DNA of 64,000 nucleotides from Ancylostoma caninum (lineage: Eukaryota; Nematoda; Chromadorea; Rhabditida; Ancylostomatidae). Positions 10,423 through 23,084 of this stretch are shown one piece after another. The notes under the pieces were generated by a model, which was not told where the DNA came from, searched no databases, and saw only the letters and a list, made by a program, of their open reading frames with translations. The stretch spans positions 2,170,001 through 2,234,000 of the forward strand of contig JBAJFG010000492.1 in assembly GCA_037903475.1 (NCBI GenBank), given 5' to 3'. Position numbers and translations under genes: made by a program. The first letter of the stretch is position 1. Every line of letters begins with the position of its first letter.

Positions 10423-12600
10423 CTTCCTTTCTTACACTTGAGCAATTTGTCAGCGGCGTATCCTTCGGTCAACACTTCGTCGTACTTGGTGACAATCTTC
10501 ATCAAATCACGTTCGCCACCTCGACATGTCAAAACTGCTCTCTGACAGCCGTCCACTTTAGTGAAATAGCTAAAAATAAAGAACAAATGGAAAGTAAAGA
10601 AACATTGAGATTCAGTTTTTGCACAGGAGAGTAGATGTTTAATCAGTCAGAATTCTTGTTGTGCATCTTTGTAGATGCTGTGCCTCCTTTATTTTACTAC
10701 TATAGCCAAGCTAAACAGGATAACTACTCACGTTACTCGAGGTTTTTCGCAGCGGTATCCTCTGGGAGTGTCGTGACACGTTGTTTTCAGCTTATAGCAG
10801 CTGTTGCACGTATCTGCAGAAGCACTCGACTTTTTATGCCCAGGAGAAAAAGAGCTAAGGAGACTAATAAGCATAAAAAACTGTTCAGAAAATACAATAA
10901 AAGGGGCATACGAGCAATCTGGTACTTGTTCATTTGAACTCATTTTCCACAGACGTCACGACTCCATTTAATTACTATACAATTCACTGAACGATTGATA
11001 CTTGTTCATCCAAAATACTGGGTGCTAAGCAAATATTTTCAGGTTGGTTTGAATTATTTCACTAATTAAACTCAACGCTAAGTTCCGAGAATTGAATTAA
11101 CTACTAATATTGGATCTCATCTCAGGAGCCTCTCATGATTTTCATTAAGTTCTTCTTATCACCAAGGCGACATTCAGAACAAGACTGGACTAAGCCTACG
11201 GAATGTAGGAGCATCTACGGATGCTCTACATAGAATCTGGTGTCATTCAGTGACGAACAACTTATGGATAGAGGTGGGTTCTTGGGAGTAGACTGATTCA
11301 CGTTGCAATGTGTCTGGATGGTCCTACTGCGTAAAAGCAACAGCGTTAATGGAAAAAATCTGTTGGTGCTGTCGTCAGTTCTTTGCACTTGGCAGCGTGA
11401 CCAGCTCGACTGAAGCCCGGAAGCACCAAGCGCCCACCAGCTCAGGAGCAGAAAGATTTTTAGCGCCGTTGTAGAATGCCTAAGTACTGGTTTGATCAAT
11501 AGATGGATTGTGGTCTTTTGATGTGGAGATTCTACAGATTTCATGCCAGCAACTGAAAATCTAGATCCAGTAAAAGCTAATTTCAGGTCCAATTTTCCGC
11601 ATAAGCAAATATTCCGTCAAAATCAGCAGAGTTAATGATAAGTGCGAAATTAAGTAACTTTGATGGAAAATTCTCTCGCTAACGAAAATTATTGCGTGAT
11701 GCATAAATTAGCTAGCTTTTTTTTCTACTCATTTTTTCCTCTTTGCATACCCATTCACCATATAAATATCCTACAGTATTTAATTTGATAAAAATACGTA
11801 TATTGAGCTAATCAAATTCCTATTCGTTACACAATGCTACGCGATTCGAAGTGGTCAATTCTAGAGCACAATATACGTAACGATATGTCTCAGTAGACGG
11901 TTTTATGTCAGGGAAACAGCGAAGCATATTCCAGTGGAGAAACGCATCCAACGCTGCATTCCATTCAGACAAAATGTGCTGGAAAAATATTCGATGATTA
12001 TTCACCAGCCTGATGTTAACCAATTATGTCCCAAAAGCAAACAGAGGGAAAGCTGTTGGGGAGTGGCCTACCATTGACAATATAGTCGAACTTGCCCTAC
12101 TTTCTCAGTCACTTTCGGTCATCCACATCCCCTTTTTGCCCACTTTTCTAGAAGTGTGTTATGTACTGAAAGTTTAGTGGCAACAGATAACAAGAGGGGT
12201 ATTCTATGTCACTTCTAGAAAGTCGGGCTACATGGTAATGTTTAATTTCATTCTGAACCAGACAGCCTCTCAAAACTGGCGACCATTTACCGTACATACT
12301 CTCCTCGCTGGAGTCGTAAGGACCGTGGTGATGATGATGGGGCGGATAAGGCTGTGGTGGCGGTGGAGGAGGCGGCTGAAACATGGCATTTGCTGCAAAT
12401 TTTATCACATTCAAACTCACGTAATGCGCAGGAGCAGGTTCGTGGTATGGTGAGTCAACTCCATAAACCTCCTTTTCTGGATAGTAGCCAGGAGGTGGAG
12501 GTGGCGGAGGTGCTGGAGGTGCACCAACCACTGGTACTGAATTCTGGTATTGCGCTTCAACAGATATTGCCACAAAGGCAACCAATACTAACTTCCACAT
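10423..12600 (-). CDS. Secreted proline/histidine-rich protein with C6-like cysteine module
   Basis: Four exons join in phase on the minus strand: 12600-12421, 12375-12291, 10813-10732 and 10569-10423. The start ATG is directly preceded by TTTCAG, the usual form of a trans-splice or 5' UTR acceptor in nematodes. Residues 1-16 (MWKLVLVAFVAISVEA) are a clear signal peptide. A proline-rich segment, a second proline run and HHHHH follow, then DTCNSC and a cysteine pattern with DGCQRAVLTC and KLLKC. This resembles the nematode C6 domain of small secreted proteins; that assignment rests on cysteine spacing and the GC..A..TC block. The first intron is only 45 bases and a multiple of three, so it reads through if unspliced. 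The 1.48-kb intron between exons 2 and 3 carries no exon I can support. The C-terminus beyond 10423 is unresolved. Likely extracellular, function unknown. Confidence 0.72.
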
Positions 12601-13234
12601 CTGAAATTACAGCATTATTACAGTAAGGACAATTGACTAGCAGATGATGCACTTTTAATTGTGGTTCAGCTAAAACAATATTAAGAAGTGAGCGTCAAAA
12701 GATGCTATTAGTGTTGGTGACCACCCACCACTTATATGGGACTGTTTTAATTTAATCACGCCATTTTCCAGGTGACACCGTGGCAATTCCGATGTTGTTT
12801 TGCCATCAATGCAAGAATTCGTTGGCTGAATATGAAGATGGAATCTATAAACTGTGATTAGTAATCGTCAAATAGCAAAGTTGCCAATTTTCCAGGGTGT
12901 CAGACCAGTTCAACATTTCACCAAGGGGGACGAAATAGCTGCCTTCAAACATTACTTTCTACGAAGACTTGAGTAATAATACATGGAACCAAAATTGATC
13001 TTTTACTTTAATGATATTGAGTGGTTTGTACCAGTGGCGGACGCAGAAAGTGGGTGGGGACGGAGGGTGGAAAAACACGAGGGTTTCATCTGTTCTGCGG
13101 AACCAGGCGGAAGATAAAAATAATAAAAATGGTACTATGATGATCAATAATTAATGAAAATTATTTAAGGAATAATAATGAAAATAGACAAATAAAAATA
13201 AGCTAATACAAGATATTTAATTATCCTAAAAGTA
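12601..13234. other. Upstream region of the C6-protein gene
   Basis: This contains the putative promoter and outron of the minus-strand gene that starts at 12600. No TATA box or other motif stands out. The last 100 bases, next to the mariner, are AT-rich. A minus-strand open frame at 12959-13147 has no supporting features. Confidence 0.4.
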
Positions 13235-14512
13235 TTAGGTTGGTGCAAAAATGATGCGCGTTCTCATGCCTTTGATTCCGAACCTCATAACTCCTTTCAA
13301 AATAATCTTTTTCAAAAGGCTTAAAATTGTTGTAATCCGCAAATTCCATCTCTTTATCAATAAGGCAGATGTTCTCCGACTACCGAACAATTCTGACAGG
13401 GCCTCCTAGGATCGACGAACTTCCGGATGGCAATTTTGGTATCCCTTTAGTCATCGAGAAAATTCTTCCGGGAGAAGTCGCCTGAGTTCTGGGGGAAGGG
13501 TATTGGTGAGCGAGAGGTTTGTTGATTATGATATTGGAGTTCGAGCTTCCTAGCCCACTTGATCCAGCCTGTGTAGTATCTGTCGTGCAAGGTTTGCCTG
13601 GACGGTGCTATGTAGGAATGTAGAATCCATTTTATCGAGCAACGCTGGGCTCACACAGTGAAGTTTCTAATTTATTTCATTTACGTCTTGAAATCACTTA
13701 CCAGATTAGGAAAAATGAATGAGCTGCAGTGAGCGATTTTTGCAGCAGGTCAACACAAAGTCGTCGTGACCTTATTTTGGTGTTGCTTCGGTTTCTGGAA
13801 GTGTTTCGATGCATCTTCCTCGACCAACTGTTGAGCAAGGCACTTCATTTTATCGTAGAGGGTTATTCTTCATATTTTATTACTAAGCGACCGAGTGTTT
13901 GGCCGCAATTCTTTCACTACAACTCGTGAGGCAGACCTCTCAACGAGGATCAATCTGATACTCGTTCAGTATGCGCAACATCGATTCATCGAGTTTTTTC
14001 GTCCTCCCATTGTTACTGAAGGAAAGAATGGTCTAACAACAATTACCAGCGAGGTTCTGCGAAACCAAATATGTTGTTTTGAATGGGTGCTCTTTGATAA
14101 TTGTCATCAGTTGGGGATCGCAAACCCAAGGGAGACCAATGCGACATTCCCCACTTTCAAAGCAAGGCACCCCAAGTCAAAAAATCCGGAAGCGGCTTGG
14201 CGATGTGCATCCGATCACACTTCCTTTGCCAAAACCATGGTGGTATTCCGAGCCGTTCCCGCTGCGATGCTGCTGCGTTTTAGCTCGCTGAAGTGAGTTT
14301 GGCAAAAAACTTGTTTTGGCGCCTTTCGTTCCAGGACTAAAAATTCACCAAAGACATGAACTTCGTTTGAAATGCGTAAGATATTTGAAAAGGCCATGAA
14401 ATTTGCTACGGAAAAGTTTGCAATTTCTCATACCGATGGTATGAAACACCGGAAGTTCTCTGCATCGAAGATGAAGCAACGAAAAACGCGCATTATTTTT
14501 GCACCAGCCTAA
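13235..14512 (-). mobile_element. Full-length but dead mariner transposon
   Basis: Terminal inverted repeats TTAGGTTGGTGCAAAAAT (left) and ATTTTTGCACCAGCCTAA (right) are flanked on both sides by TA, so the 1278-bp element still shows its original insertion. The transposase reads on the minus strand but is broken by several frameshifts and stops. Recognisable pieces in order are a helix-turn-helix region (GKGSV, then a IIKEHPFKTT piece), a piece matching the HFPKPKLHQKK region (HFQKPKQHQNK), and a degraded copy of the HDNARPHVAQ region (HSTVQANLARQ). The catalytic acidic residues cannot be followed intact. It belongs to the Tc1/mariner superfamily, mariner group. Confidence 0.88.
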
Positions 14513-17500
14513 TAATTTCAAAAACTTGGCGACCAATTCTTGGGAGGTTGCGCCCCCTACACCCTGCATCCGCAACTGGTTTCTACCTTTTTTTAATATC
14601 TGTCAACATAAAACAGAAGACTCTCGAATTTAGTTTCCAGTTTCCTGCTTGTTTTTTTTTCTCAGATAACTGCAGAAAAGTCAACAAAAACGGACATGTC
14701 AAAATTACTTTACGACCTGATATACCCTGCTACAAATGCTTTATTGCTTATTTCCTTTTCCAGTGCATCTCTGATTGCAGCTATGAGTTCTCTTATTTTC
14801 ACAAGAGATAATCTTATCGTTTATGGCTGCAGACACGTACATAAAATCATTTCATTGTAAGAGCTTCAAGGTTGGGGATTTCGCCTTGATTTTCTTCTTC
14901 TTCTCACCCAGCAGGAATGGGGACCTTCTTGCATCATTTACAACTGCTACGAAAATTTCATGCTTCCAAGAGCATCACCTTATTCTTTGGATAACGGGTT
15001 TACCTTTTCGTTGTCTCCTTATTTTTTCTAACAACTCGATTTCCACTTCCATTCATCGCATGGATTTACCGCGAACACTGGAATACAGAGAATATACCGC
15101 TGCAAAATAATAATGATAACGGATTTATTGCAGTTTTCAATTCCTTCACATATCTCCAAGTTCTTGTAGTTATTGCCACTATAGATTTTACTAAGCAACT
15201 TACTCGACTGAATCAAATCGATTTTCGAATAGTCGCTATTCTATTTAATTGAGATTCCAATCAGTGAGAAGAGCGAATACCAAAGCATTTTGAAGAAATC
15301 CATATCCTGACGACATTAACAATCGCAAAATTATCGAAAAAGCCCAGTTATTGATGTATTCGATGTCGAATAAATGCTGTTGAGATTAATGACCTTTTTT
15401 ATTTTGCTATACTGTGAGGCTTCACCTGTCCAAGTGATGGACAGTGACGAGAAAAAAAACCGAAAGCTGAAATCGACAAGATGAATCAGCAGTCAGCACT
15501 CTTCCTTTGGTTTCTGTATGTATGTATGGACCAGCATTTCTTGGGCAGCGACACTCGTGGTACAAAGGCGATTCCACTCCATACTCTAAACAGACGTTCT
15601 CGCGGTGTCTAAGCTGTTGACTGGATTTCAAGGATTTCAAGGACGTTAACATGTGGTCTTCAGTAGTGCGGATTTCAGTATGCACAAGAACATCTACTCC
15701 ACAAAACCTACCTCCTCACTAAGAGGTTTATTGTAACTTCCGAAAACTTTCCGTTGAATAGGGTTGACCACGTCAAAAATAGAGCAGGAATGAAGCCGCA
15801 ACGTAACTTTAGCTGAAATTCTTCATTTGAGAGGAGTTTCCACTGTAAAGAAAAACACTGAACCTATAAAAGGATCGCAAGAAATGACAAATAAAATTCA
15901 TGCAGTTAGAGAGGAAAGTTATAGCATAATGGTAGTATAAGTGAACCTCTAGAAGTCACAGAGACCAAAAATAAACACAAAAATTCTGGAAAATGTGGGT
16001 GTGGAAAGAGAAGAAGACTGTATGTGACAACTCTGTGCAAAATCTAATGAGCGGCATGGGAATACGAAGAGAAGGCAGTTGATATTAGAACTGCTCTAGA
16101 GGTCTTCATCCTGTAAGAGGGTTCCTCTTTAATAGTTCTGTAGACTTCAGGAAGAACCGAATCCGCCTGAACAGGGGAGAATTTGAGCACGTGTAACGGC
16201 CCTATTTCGAGGATACTCGGACCAGTGGCATAAAACTCTCAGATGATACAGAAGCACGAACAGACGAGCTCAAGCTCACACAAAGAAGATCGCCCACTTA
16301 GGCGACAGTGTGTATCCGGAAGGAATTTGAAACATGTTCTTAGTCTAAACAGTTTCAAAACAAGTTAATGAGAACAAACAATTAACTAACAAGTTCAATA
16401 AACTTGTGAAATCGCTGCCACTCACTCTTCGTGCATTCCTCACGCGTTCACAATCCGCTTTTCAAGTTCTTTTTCTTAAGCCCACCTATCGGTGCTCTTT
16501 TTAGGATATCGAACCAAAAAGTTCGGTTGTTTGCAACAGCGAAAAAACTTCTGTAAGCCTGATATGGCAACGGACTGTGTTCCAACTAATATTTTTCTCA
16601 ACCTGCAACAAAATATCGGTGTGATAAGGGGTGGAATTTCGTTGACAAAGTCGCCATTGTCAGATGTATTCGACGTCACAATAATGAGATGCAAAGGAGG
16701 GAAGGGAGGGGTGGGGCGGGTTGAGGATACTGCACGGTGAAGTGTCGTCATTCGTATGTAGTACATAGATAATTTCTATTCTGAAAGTAGAAGTCACCTT
16801 TCCTAGCTCAATTTCACGTGTTAAACGTGGAAATTCGTGTTAAAAAAAAGGAGGACGGATTCAGTAAGGTTCGATACACCTAAAGCGAAGAGTCTTCCAC
16901 AGATCTTCAGGAGCGAAAACTTCAGAGAGATGAGGGTGCATGTTTGCGATTCGATACGTGATCTTCAAACAAGTTTGGAGTACAGGCAGGGAGAATTCAA
17001 AGATCAAAGCTCGAACATCTGCGATGTCCCTGATATTCACGCGGCGTAAAATTGATCTGATTTTACTTCATAAAATCATTACATGACATTGCAAACGCAG
17101 ACCTGAGATGACTTGTTCGTCAAGAACCTTTCGCATTCGGATCCAGCACGTCTTCCACCCACGGACCTGCCGCCACCTACACCTGTTCGGCTTTACTCTA
17201 GTAGATCACCTATGCCATGCACAATATTCAGTTATTCCAGTAAACTCTGTTAACTACTATTGTATTCATGGTACTATGTCGGTAACAGTTACGACTGGGT
17301 CCTGTGACTGGCGCAGGCTGACTCCTTACCTTTCCAGTCGCGCTCGGGCTGAAACCTCGTAACATGCCGCAATTAAAGGACATAGAGGAGTATTACAAAG
17401 GTCCTCGTAACGTCAATTCACTACTTGAAGATGACGCATCGCTTTTGTGCGAACCCAATTGAGGGTATGCGTGTGATTAAATTTGAAGAAAAAAAACAAC

Positions 17501-18238
17501 GTAAAGATACGCCCAGAATGGAAGCACCTGCAGAAAATGACCAATTTGTCGCGTTGCCTCAGCGGAAAAGATGCCCGGAACATTCCTCGCTGTGCTCGTA
17601 CTGCGAGCTCGCAGAGTGACGCGCCGCGGCAAAATGTGTACAGGGACCCTTCTGTGTCACTTGCTCTCGCACTGCATTGCCGCGCCCTATGCTTAACTAA
17701 AGGGCAAGATGTAGCGCGTCGAACTTTAGAACCTATAAACTCGAAACTGGTATCACATCCACGCCGAGTACAAGAATTTCTATACCGACTGGTCTTGGAT
17801 GAGAAATCAATTCATTCGAGCGTAGACGGCACAGACATATTTAACCTGAACATTCCTCAGCCTTGCGCGAACATGGCTGCCTTACATGCGCCACCGCACA
17901 CCATTCGCTGGGAGTAGCGTGTGTGCCTTCCGCGTGGCGGGACCTACATCTACGGGCACTAACCACCCACACGCGTCAGGCCGTTTTGCCTTTTGAAACT
18001 GGGAAGAAACATCATTGGGCATCGTATGTCAAGGCTTACATGCTCTTCCAAGGAAAAGACTGGGATCAGCCGCTTTCCATATGTCTCATGGTGACCTGAC
18101 GCCCGCGGGTGCTAAGTGTCCGATAATACAGGACCTACGGGTGTCAAATGGAGCGCGCCTACTCGCACCTGAAACAACACTCCTACTTCATGAATTTCTC
18201 GTACTTTTCGCGCTATTCCATTGTTGGAGGTAAGCTTT
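14513..18238. other. Gene-poor DNA between mariner and RTE relics
   Basis: No gene could be supported in 3.7 kb. The longest frame, 17483-17917 (+), spans 144 codons but shows no known motif and no splice sites. A GGGAGGGGTGGGGCGGG run lies near 16700. The motif ACCCACACGCGTCAGGCC near 17965 recurs in variant form, inverted near 18100, and again at about 53164, so part of this stretch is a dispersed repeat. Confidence 0.4.
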
Positions 18239-18968
18239 AGTCGCTCTTCTTCTTCTTCTTCTTCAGCGTTTGTCCCGTTTGGAGGCGGGGTCCGCTTTAC
18301 TGATCCCTTGGCGCCATTTCGCCCTGTCGTATGCCTAGTCAGGGTGGATCCCAACTACTTTCAAATCGGCATGCAAAGTACATCGTTGTTTTAGGCGCCC
18401 TTTTGTCGCTTACCTGGTAACTTAAGACCGAACCCAACCGTTGTCAACTCTGAGCACGTGACCGTACCATCGCAGGCGAGCTTCGCAGAGCTCGTCCGCT
18501 ACTGGAGCTACACCAAAACGCTGTCGGATGTCCTGGCTTCAGATGCGGTCAAGTCGGGTAATGCCACCGACCCAGAGTAGCATCTTCATCTCCATGACGC
18601 TAAGCCGATGTACTAATCCCGTAGTTGCAGCCCAACACTCAGCTCCGTATGGAGTGGCAGCCCGTACGGAGCCGATCATGGCACTCTGATAGATCTTCGA
18701 TTCGAGACACTCTGGTATGTTCTTGTCGCACAGTACAAGAGCCATTGAGCGCCATTTCATCCAGGTGGCGTTTACACGCGCTACGACTCCAAGTGTAAGC
18801 TTACCGTCAAACGAAACCGTTGAGCCGAGGTGCTTGAATGCATTGGTCCTCGGGAGATCGGTGACATCAACTTTGGAGGTGCCTCCCTCATGCACCTCCG
18901 TTGCTAAGTACTCGGGTTTAGGTCCCTCAAAACCCCAAAACCTAAAAACCAGCAAGATCTCAAACACG
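18239..18968 (-). pseudogene. 5'-truncated RTE-type non-LTR retrotransposon
   Basis: The minus-strand frame 18967-18539 is the C-terminal part of an RTE-clade reverse transcriptase. It shows DLPRTNAFKHLGSTVS, VVARVNATWMKWRS, LESKIYQSA, YGAECWAAT and RLSVMEMKMLLWVGGITRLD. A stop then interrupts a block that continues in the same frame as DIRQRFGVAP and LRWYGHVLR, and later as KWRQGISKADPASKRDKR. The element ends in repeated GAA units (CTT on the plus strand at 18245-18263), the short tandem tail usual for RTE elements. The palm domain and endonuclease are absent, so this is a dead 5'-truncated insertion, probably by target-primed reverse transcription. Confidence 0.9.
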
Positions 18969-20925
18969 AAAATTTGAGCGGGTATCGCCTTTAAGAAGCT
19001 CTTTCGAAAATGTCGTAAATATTGGGTGTTAACTTAAGTCCTTGAGTCCTTGCGCTTTTTTTCAGATGCACTTTTCTCCACTAATCAGTTGTCGTTTGAA
19101 TGCATTTCATATACGATTCGAAAGGGCCAATGATGCTCTATAAGAACGTTGCAAAACGTTTTCCTTAACCCGACAGCTTGCTAGAGTTTTGTACCTGCGA
19201 AGTGGAACAACGAGTCAATTAAAAACGGTGCTACCTATCCTGGCACTCAGTTGAAGCCTGGAAGGCCATCGAGACTAGCCATTCGACGTGTGCTAAATAC
19301 GAAAGAAATGTTTTGCTTGAAATGACTGGTTATCAGCAATTTTCTAAGCTCAAGGAAGTCATATTTGGTCTCAATGACACCAACCACTTCGACTGAACAG
19401 ATTTTCTTCACGAAGAGCTGGGAATTGCCTCAGAAGAATCGTACTGTTTAGACAAACATCATACTTCTTGAACTATTAAATAACTGAGGTGATTCCGCCA
19501 AAAGAATTCAATCGCAAGGGTCTAATCATCTCGCTAGCTAACGTTAGACCCCACCCGTTGCAAGCATCGCCAAACTGGCCCTCCAACAGTTCTGTTGATA
19601 ATGTTCTTCCACGTATACGTACCACAGAGCTACCACTTTCATACAGTATCGGATGCTTTTTGTTCCCTATTAAATACAAGTAGGGAAAGGAGTTTTTCCT
19701 GGAAACGGCGTTTTTCTTTCTAAGCCTAAAAATTGAATGATTCAGTAGTTCTGTGAGAAATCGTGATGATAGGGTTGTAGAGGAAGAAAAGCGAATTCAG
19801 AAAATGTAGAGCATGTTACGGAAGAATGGTAATGCTGCGGAAAATATCGCAACTGAAAAAAGCGCAAGAACTTACGTTAACACCTAATACACTGACGCTA
19901 GATCTGAACATTCTTTCACACATCTTCTATTCCCCTGAACTGCCTCCATGTCTTTTGTGGATGGTAACTGGATCTGAATTACAGCGCTCGCGCTTCGCTT
20001 GTACCAGCAAGATAAGTCAGTTGCGCAAAAGGTTAGCCAAGTGGTCAGCCTCATTCAGAAACTGGGTCTGGCGATGCAAAACACTGCTGAATATTCCTGA
20101 AGAGTCGGTATAGGTTGTGAGTTCAAATGCTCGCAAATGAGAGATCAATTTGGAGTCAAGCTAAGAAGAGCTCTCGTGCTTTCTTATTCTTGAATACTCA
20201 ATTGTTTGAATATTCGGTCTCCACTCGGTCTCAGGTATGGTACTGCGTAGAAGTGGTTAAACACCTCCTAACAGATAATAATCCCCTACGAGTAGTGCTA
20301 TTCTTCCTCTCCGTCCAAGATGCTTATTGATTTCCTCGCATTCCTTGCGATAACTGCAAATTCCGGTGAAACGGAAGTACCGGAACGGTAGCTACGTCCA
20401 TGCGACAGCGATAAACGCACATTGCATGTTCTGATAAACTTCGAGAGCACAGTTCGCTACAGGTGGCACAATGTGCTCTCTGATAACTCCTGAAATGAGC
20501 GTTCTGGTCGGTCAGTTACATCACGTTCGTTTGAGGCACACCACTCTGTCTAATAATCTGTACTTTACCACGTTGGCTGCTGATAGAAGCAGTCGATTGA
20601 CACCTGTTACGTGGACAGATAGAGGAGTTATTTCGGTTATAAGGAAGGTGGCCCGCTGTCGCATTTCACTTTTCCAGTCATTTCATTCCGGCAAAGCCTG
20701 TCCTGAGAAGATTATTCTTTGTACTCTTACAACTTCGTCTGAGCCACGCACTGACTAGTTGGTCTCTCTGAGCTCCTGCACAGTTTTGTCACCCATGTCT
20801 GCACATTCTGAACCAGTCCAAACCGACCTTATCTCTTTTTTCTACGCATCTTTTATTGCCTCTCTGAGCCGAGCAACTCTAGTAGCTCTCACTTACTTCA
20901 TGTGAAGAACTCCGCCTTTTCAGAA
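18969..20925. other. Intergenic DNA
   Basis: No supported gene. A TTTTTTTCAG acceptor at about 19054-19063 stands directly before an ATG with 24 open codons, too little to call. Other open frames are short and lack partners. Confidence 0.4.
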
Positions 20926-21273
20926 ATGCTCCGAAATCCACAGCATGCACAAAAGCACGATGTCTCCAAACCAATTCTGGAAAACCAGTCCGAAAACGTG
21001 GATGTGCTAAAACCATGGAGTGAGCGCAGCGACACATCACGAGTGATTCTACGCCGAATGTCGTCGAATCGAAAGCGTCCCACGATCCTTCGAGCAGACC
21101 TCGGCTGTGCGTCGACCTCTTCTGCCGACTGCGGGCCTCGGTCAGCTCCCGCCACGATGTCTTCTGTTCAAGAACGGAGTCGCCCAACTCGCCACTCACT
21201 GGTTATTCGAAACGATAACACCATCTCTCGATTCGTCTTCGAAACGGATTTTCGTTGCTCGGGCAAATGTGGG
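20926..21273 (+). CDS. Candidate first coding exon of an unrecognised gene
   Basis: An acceptor CCTTTTCAG (ending at 20923) is followed two bases later by ATG and then by 116 open codons ending at a consensus donor (GGG then GTGAGT) in phase 0. The arrangement is that of a trans-spliced first exon. The product is basic and serine/arginine-rich with no recognised domain; ESLVIR-like structure is absent and the exon ends with DFRCSGKCG. An in-frame ATG at 20902 lies before the acceptor and would be removed by splicing. It could be the 5' end of the gene whose last exon is the RING exon at 29409, which has the same strand, but no connecting exon was found. Confidence 0.42.
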
Positions 21274-21963
21274 GTGAGTTTTTATATGCAGATACTATGA
21301 TTTATGGCAGCTGTTATCGCAAACCCGCACTGCCACGCGACCAATCAGAGTTCGCTCAGCAACTACCAAGAGGCCAATCATAGTTCGCTCAACAAACATC
21401 CATCCTGCATTTCTTTTAAACCTGCAATGCGCCCATTGAACTGCACTGGGCTGGTGTTTCAACGACGCATCTGCCAACACTCTGAAAGTCAGATGGCAAC
21501 GTTCAGTTATCTCACCATTTGAATACTTTGTGGCAGAAACGTCGCTGGTACTTCTAACATTGTAAAGCATTATGCAATACATCTATTTTTTTTAGTAAGA
21601 TCATGCCATCTAATTATGTTACGCACATCGCTCAAGAATATAATTGGAAATATTTCCTTAAGGAGCCTTTCTTGTGGGTTTCGAAAAAATATATGATGCT
21701 CTTTGAAAAAGCACTTTCAAATATGCTCAGCAACCCTAACTGAAAACTGAGCGCCGAAACTCTGCAACATCGCTATGGAACTTTCACGCCTATTATTTTG
21801 CTTTAAAGTAATCGCCTTGTACCTTTTTGCAATAGAAACTGTCAATACTCAATTCGGAACGAGTAATTTTTTCACTGTCACGAATGGTAAAAGATGGGAG
21901 GAGGAACCCAAGAAGTTATTCGTGATTTAAATTCAAACTTTTCACGCAGTCTAGTAAAACGAG

Positions 21964-22077
21964 GTGAGTATCATCGGGAGGGGAAATGGGGCGCTACCAG
22001 GCTACCGTCATTGGTTCAATTAAATGCCCCAATCACAACGCCCTGGTAAAGCCCTGTTTCCCCTAACAATGATACAC
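21964..22077. repeat. 114-bp imperfect hairpin element
   Basis: The arm at 21964-22002 (starting GTGAGTATCATCGGGAGGGG) is complementary, with few mismatches, to 22040-22077 (ending CCCCTAACAATGATACAC). The loop is about 37 bases. It could be a small MITE. The size would also fit a hairpin RNA, but nothing else supports that. Confidence 0.7.
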
Positions 22078-23084
22078 CCAGTGAAGCAGATCATTTAAAG
22101 GCAGTACCTGTGAAAATTTTCGATTCCGAGTTAAGGTCCCAATGGTGAGGCACCCTGGCAGCGCATCATGAATGTTAAACAAACACAACGAATAATGACT
22201 TACCTATGAAGAAATCCGAACCACAACCGTGAACCCAGCCGCGTTGCTCTTGCTTCCTCAACGAAGTCGCATCAGCTATAGTGCGTTTTACGGAAAAACG
22301 TAGTTGCACAGAAATTAGAAAATGAGAGAACGCGAGAAATAGTGCCGTATTCGGAGAGGCAGACGTGAAATGCATGACACTGGCACGAATACTCAACTAT
22401 CGTCTTTTTTGGAACGGAATATAACAAAGACTTGTCTCATTCACAAGCACGTATGACCGCGCCTGTGTAGCCCCCCCCCCCCTCAATTCAAGCAAAATCT
22501 CTGGCACGCAGATTTGAGCTGGTGCTGAAATTCTATGTTGAAGATTTCGCGCTATATCGGGGTTGAGCGTAACTGGAGAAGAGCGATGAGTTTCTGGTAG
22601 AATTAAAGGTAAATTTGACAGGTTTGTACTTGAAGAAGCGGCACACGTTTTCGAGTAGGGTCTGTTCATTGAAAGTTTCACAGGCGATATGACGATGTAG
22701 GAGCTTGAAAGGGAGACGTTCTTTTGGAGTCACGTCCAAGGAGTATATGGAATACGTAAGAAGTTCGGACACGGATTTTTTTACACGGTCCATTTTTTTA
22801 CACGATTGACACTGTAACATGCTATATGATATGGGTCATCCCGCAGCAGCCGCGGACCACATTTGCTTAGCTGTATTGGCCTTACTATATTCAAGAGTTT
22901 TCCCATGATTGTTTTCGACAAAACAGAGTATTACTCAACAATAACGGTACACCTGTTTGGAAAACAGTCGTTGCGGATTACTTAAATTGCTGACCAAAAA
23001 GGACAAAAATTCTAAAGGTGTAGCGATGGTATGCACCTTTCTGGGCAGGTAGCTGGTACCAGGTCCTGGAACGACCTCTTTCTA

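Noticed and set aside
17483..17917. Plus-strand open frame of 144 codons
   Set aside because: No motif, splice sites or family resemblance, and it lies in repeat-like DNA next to the RTE relic.
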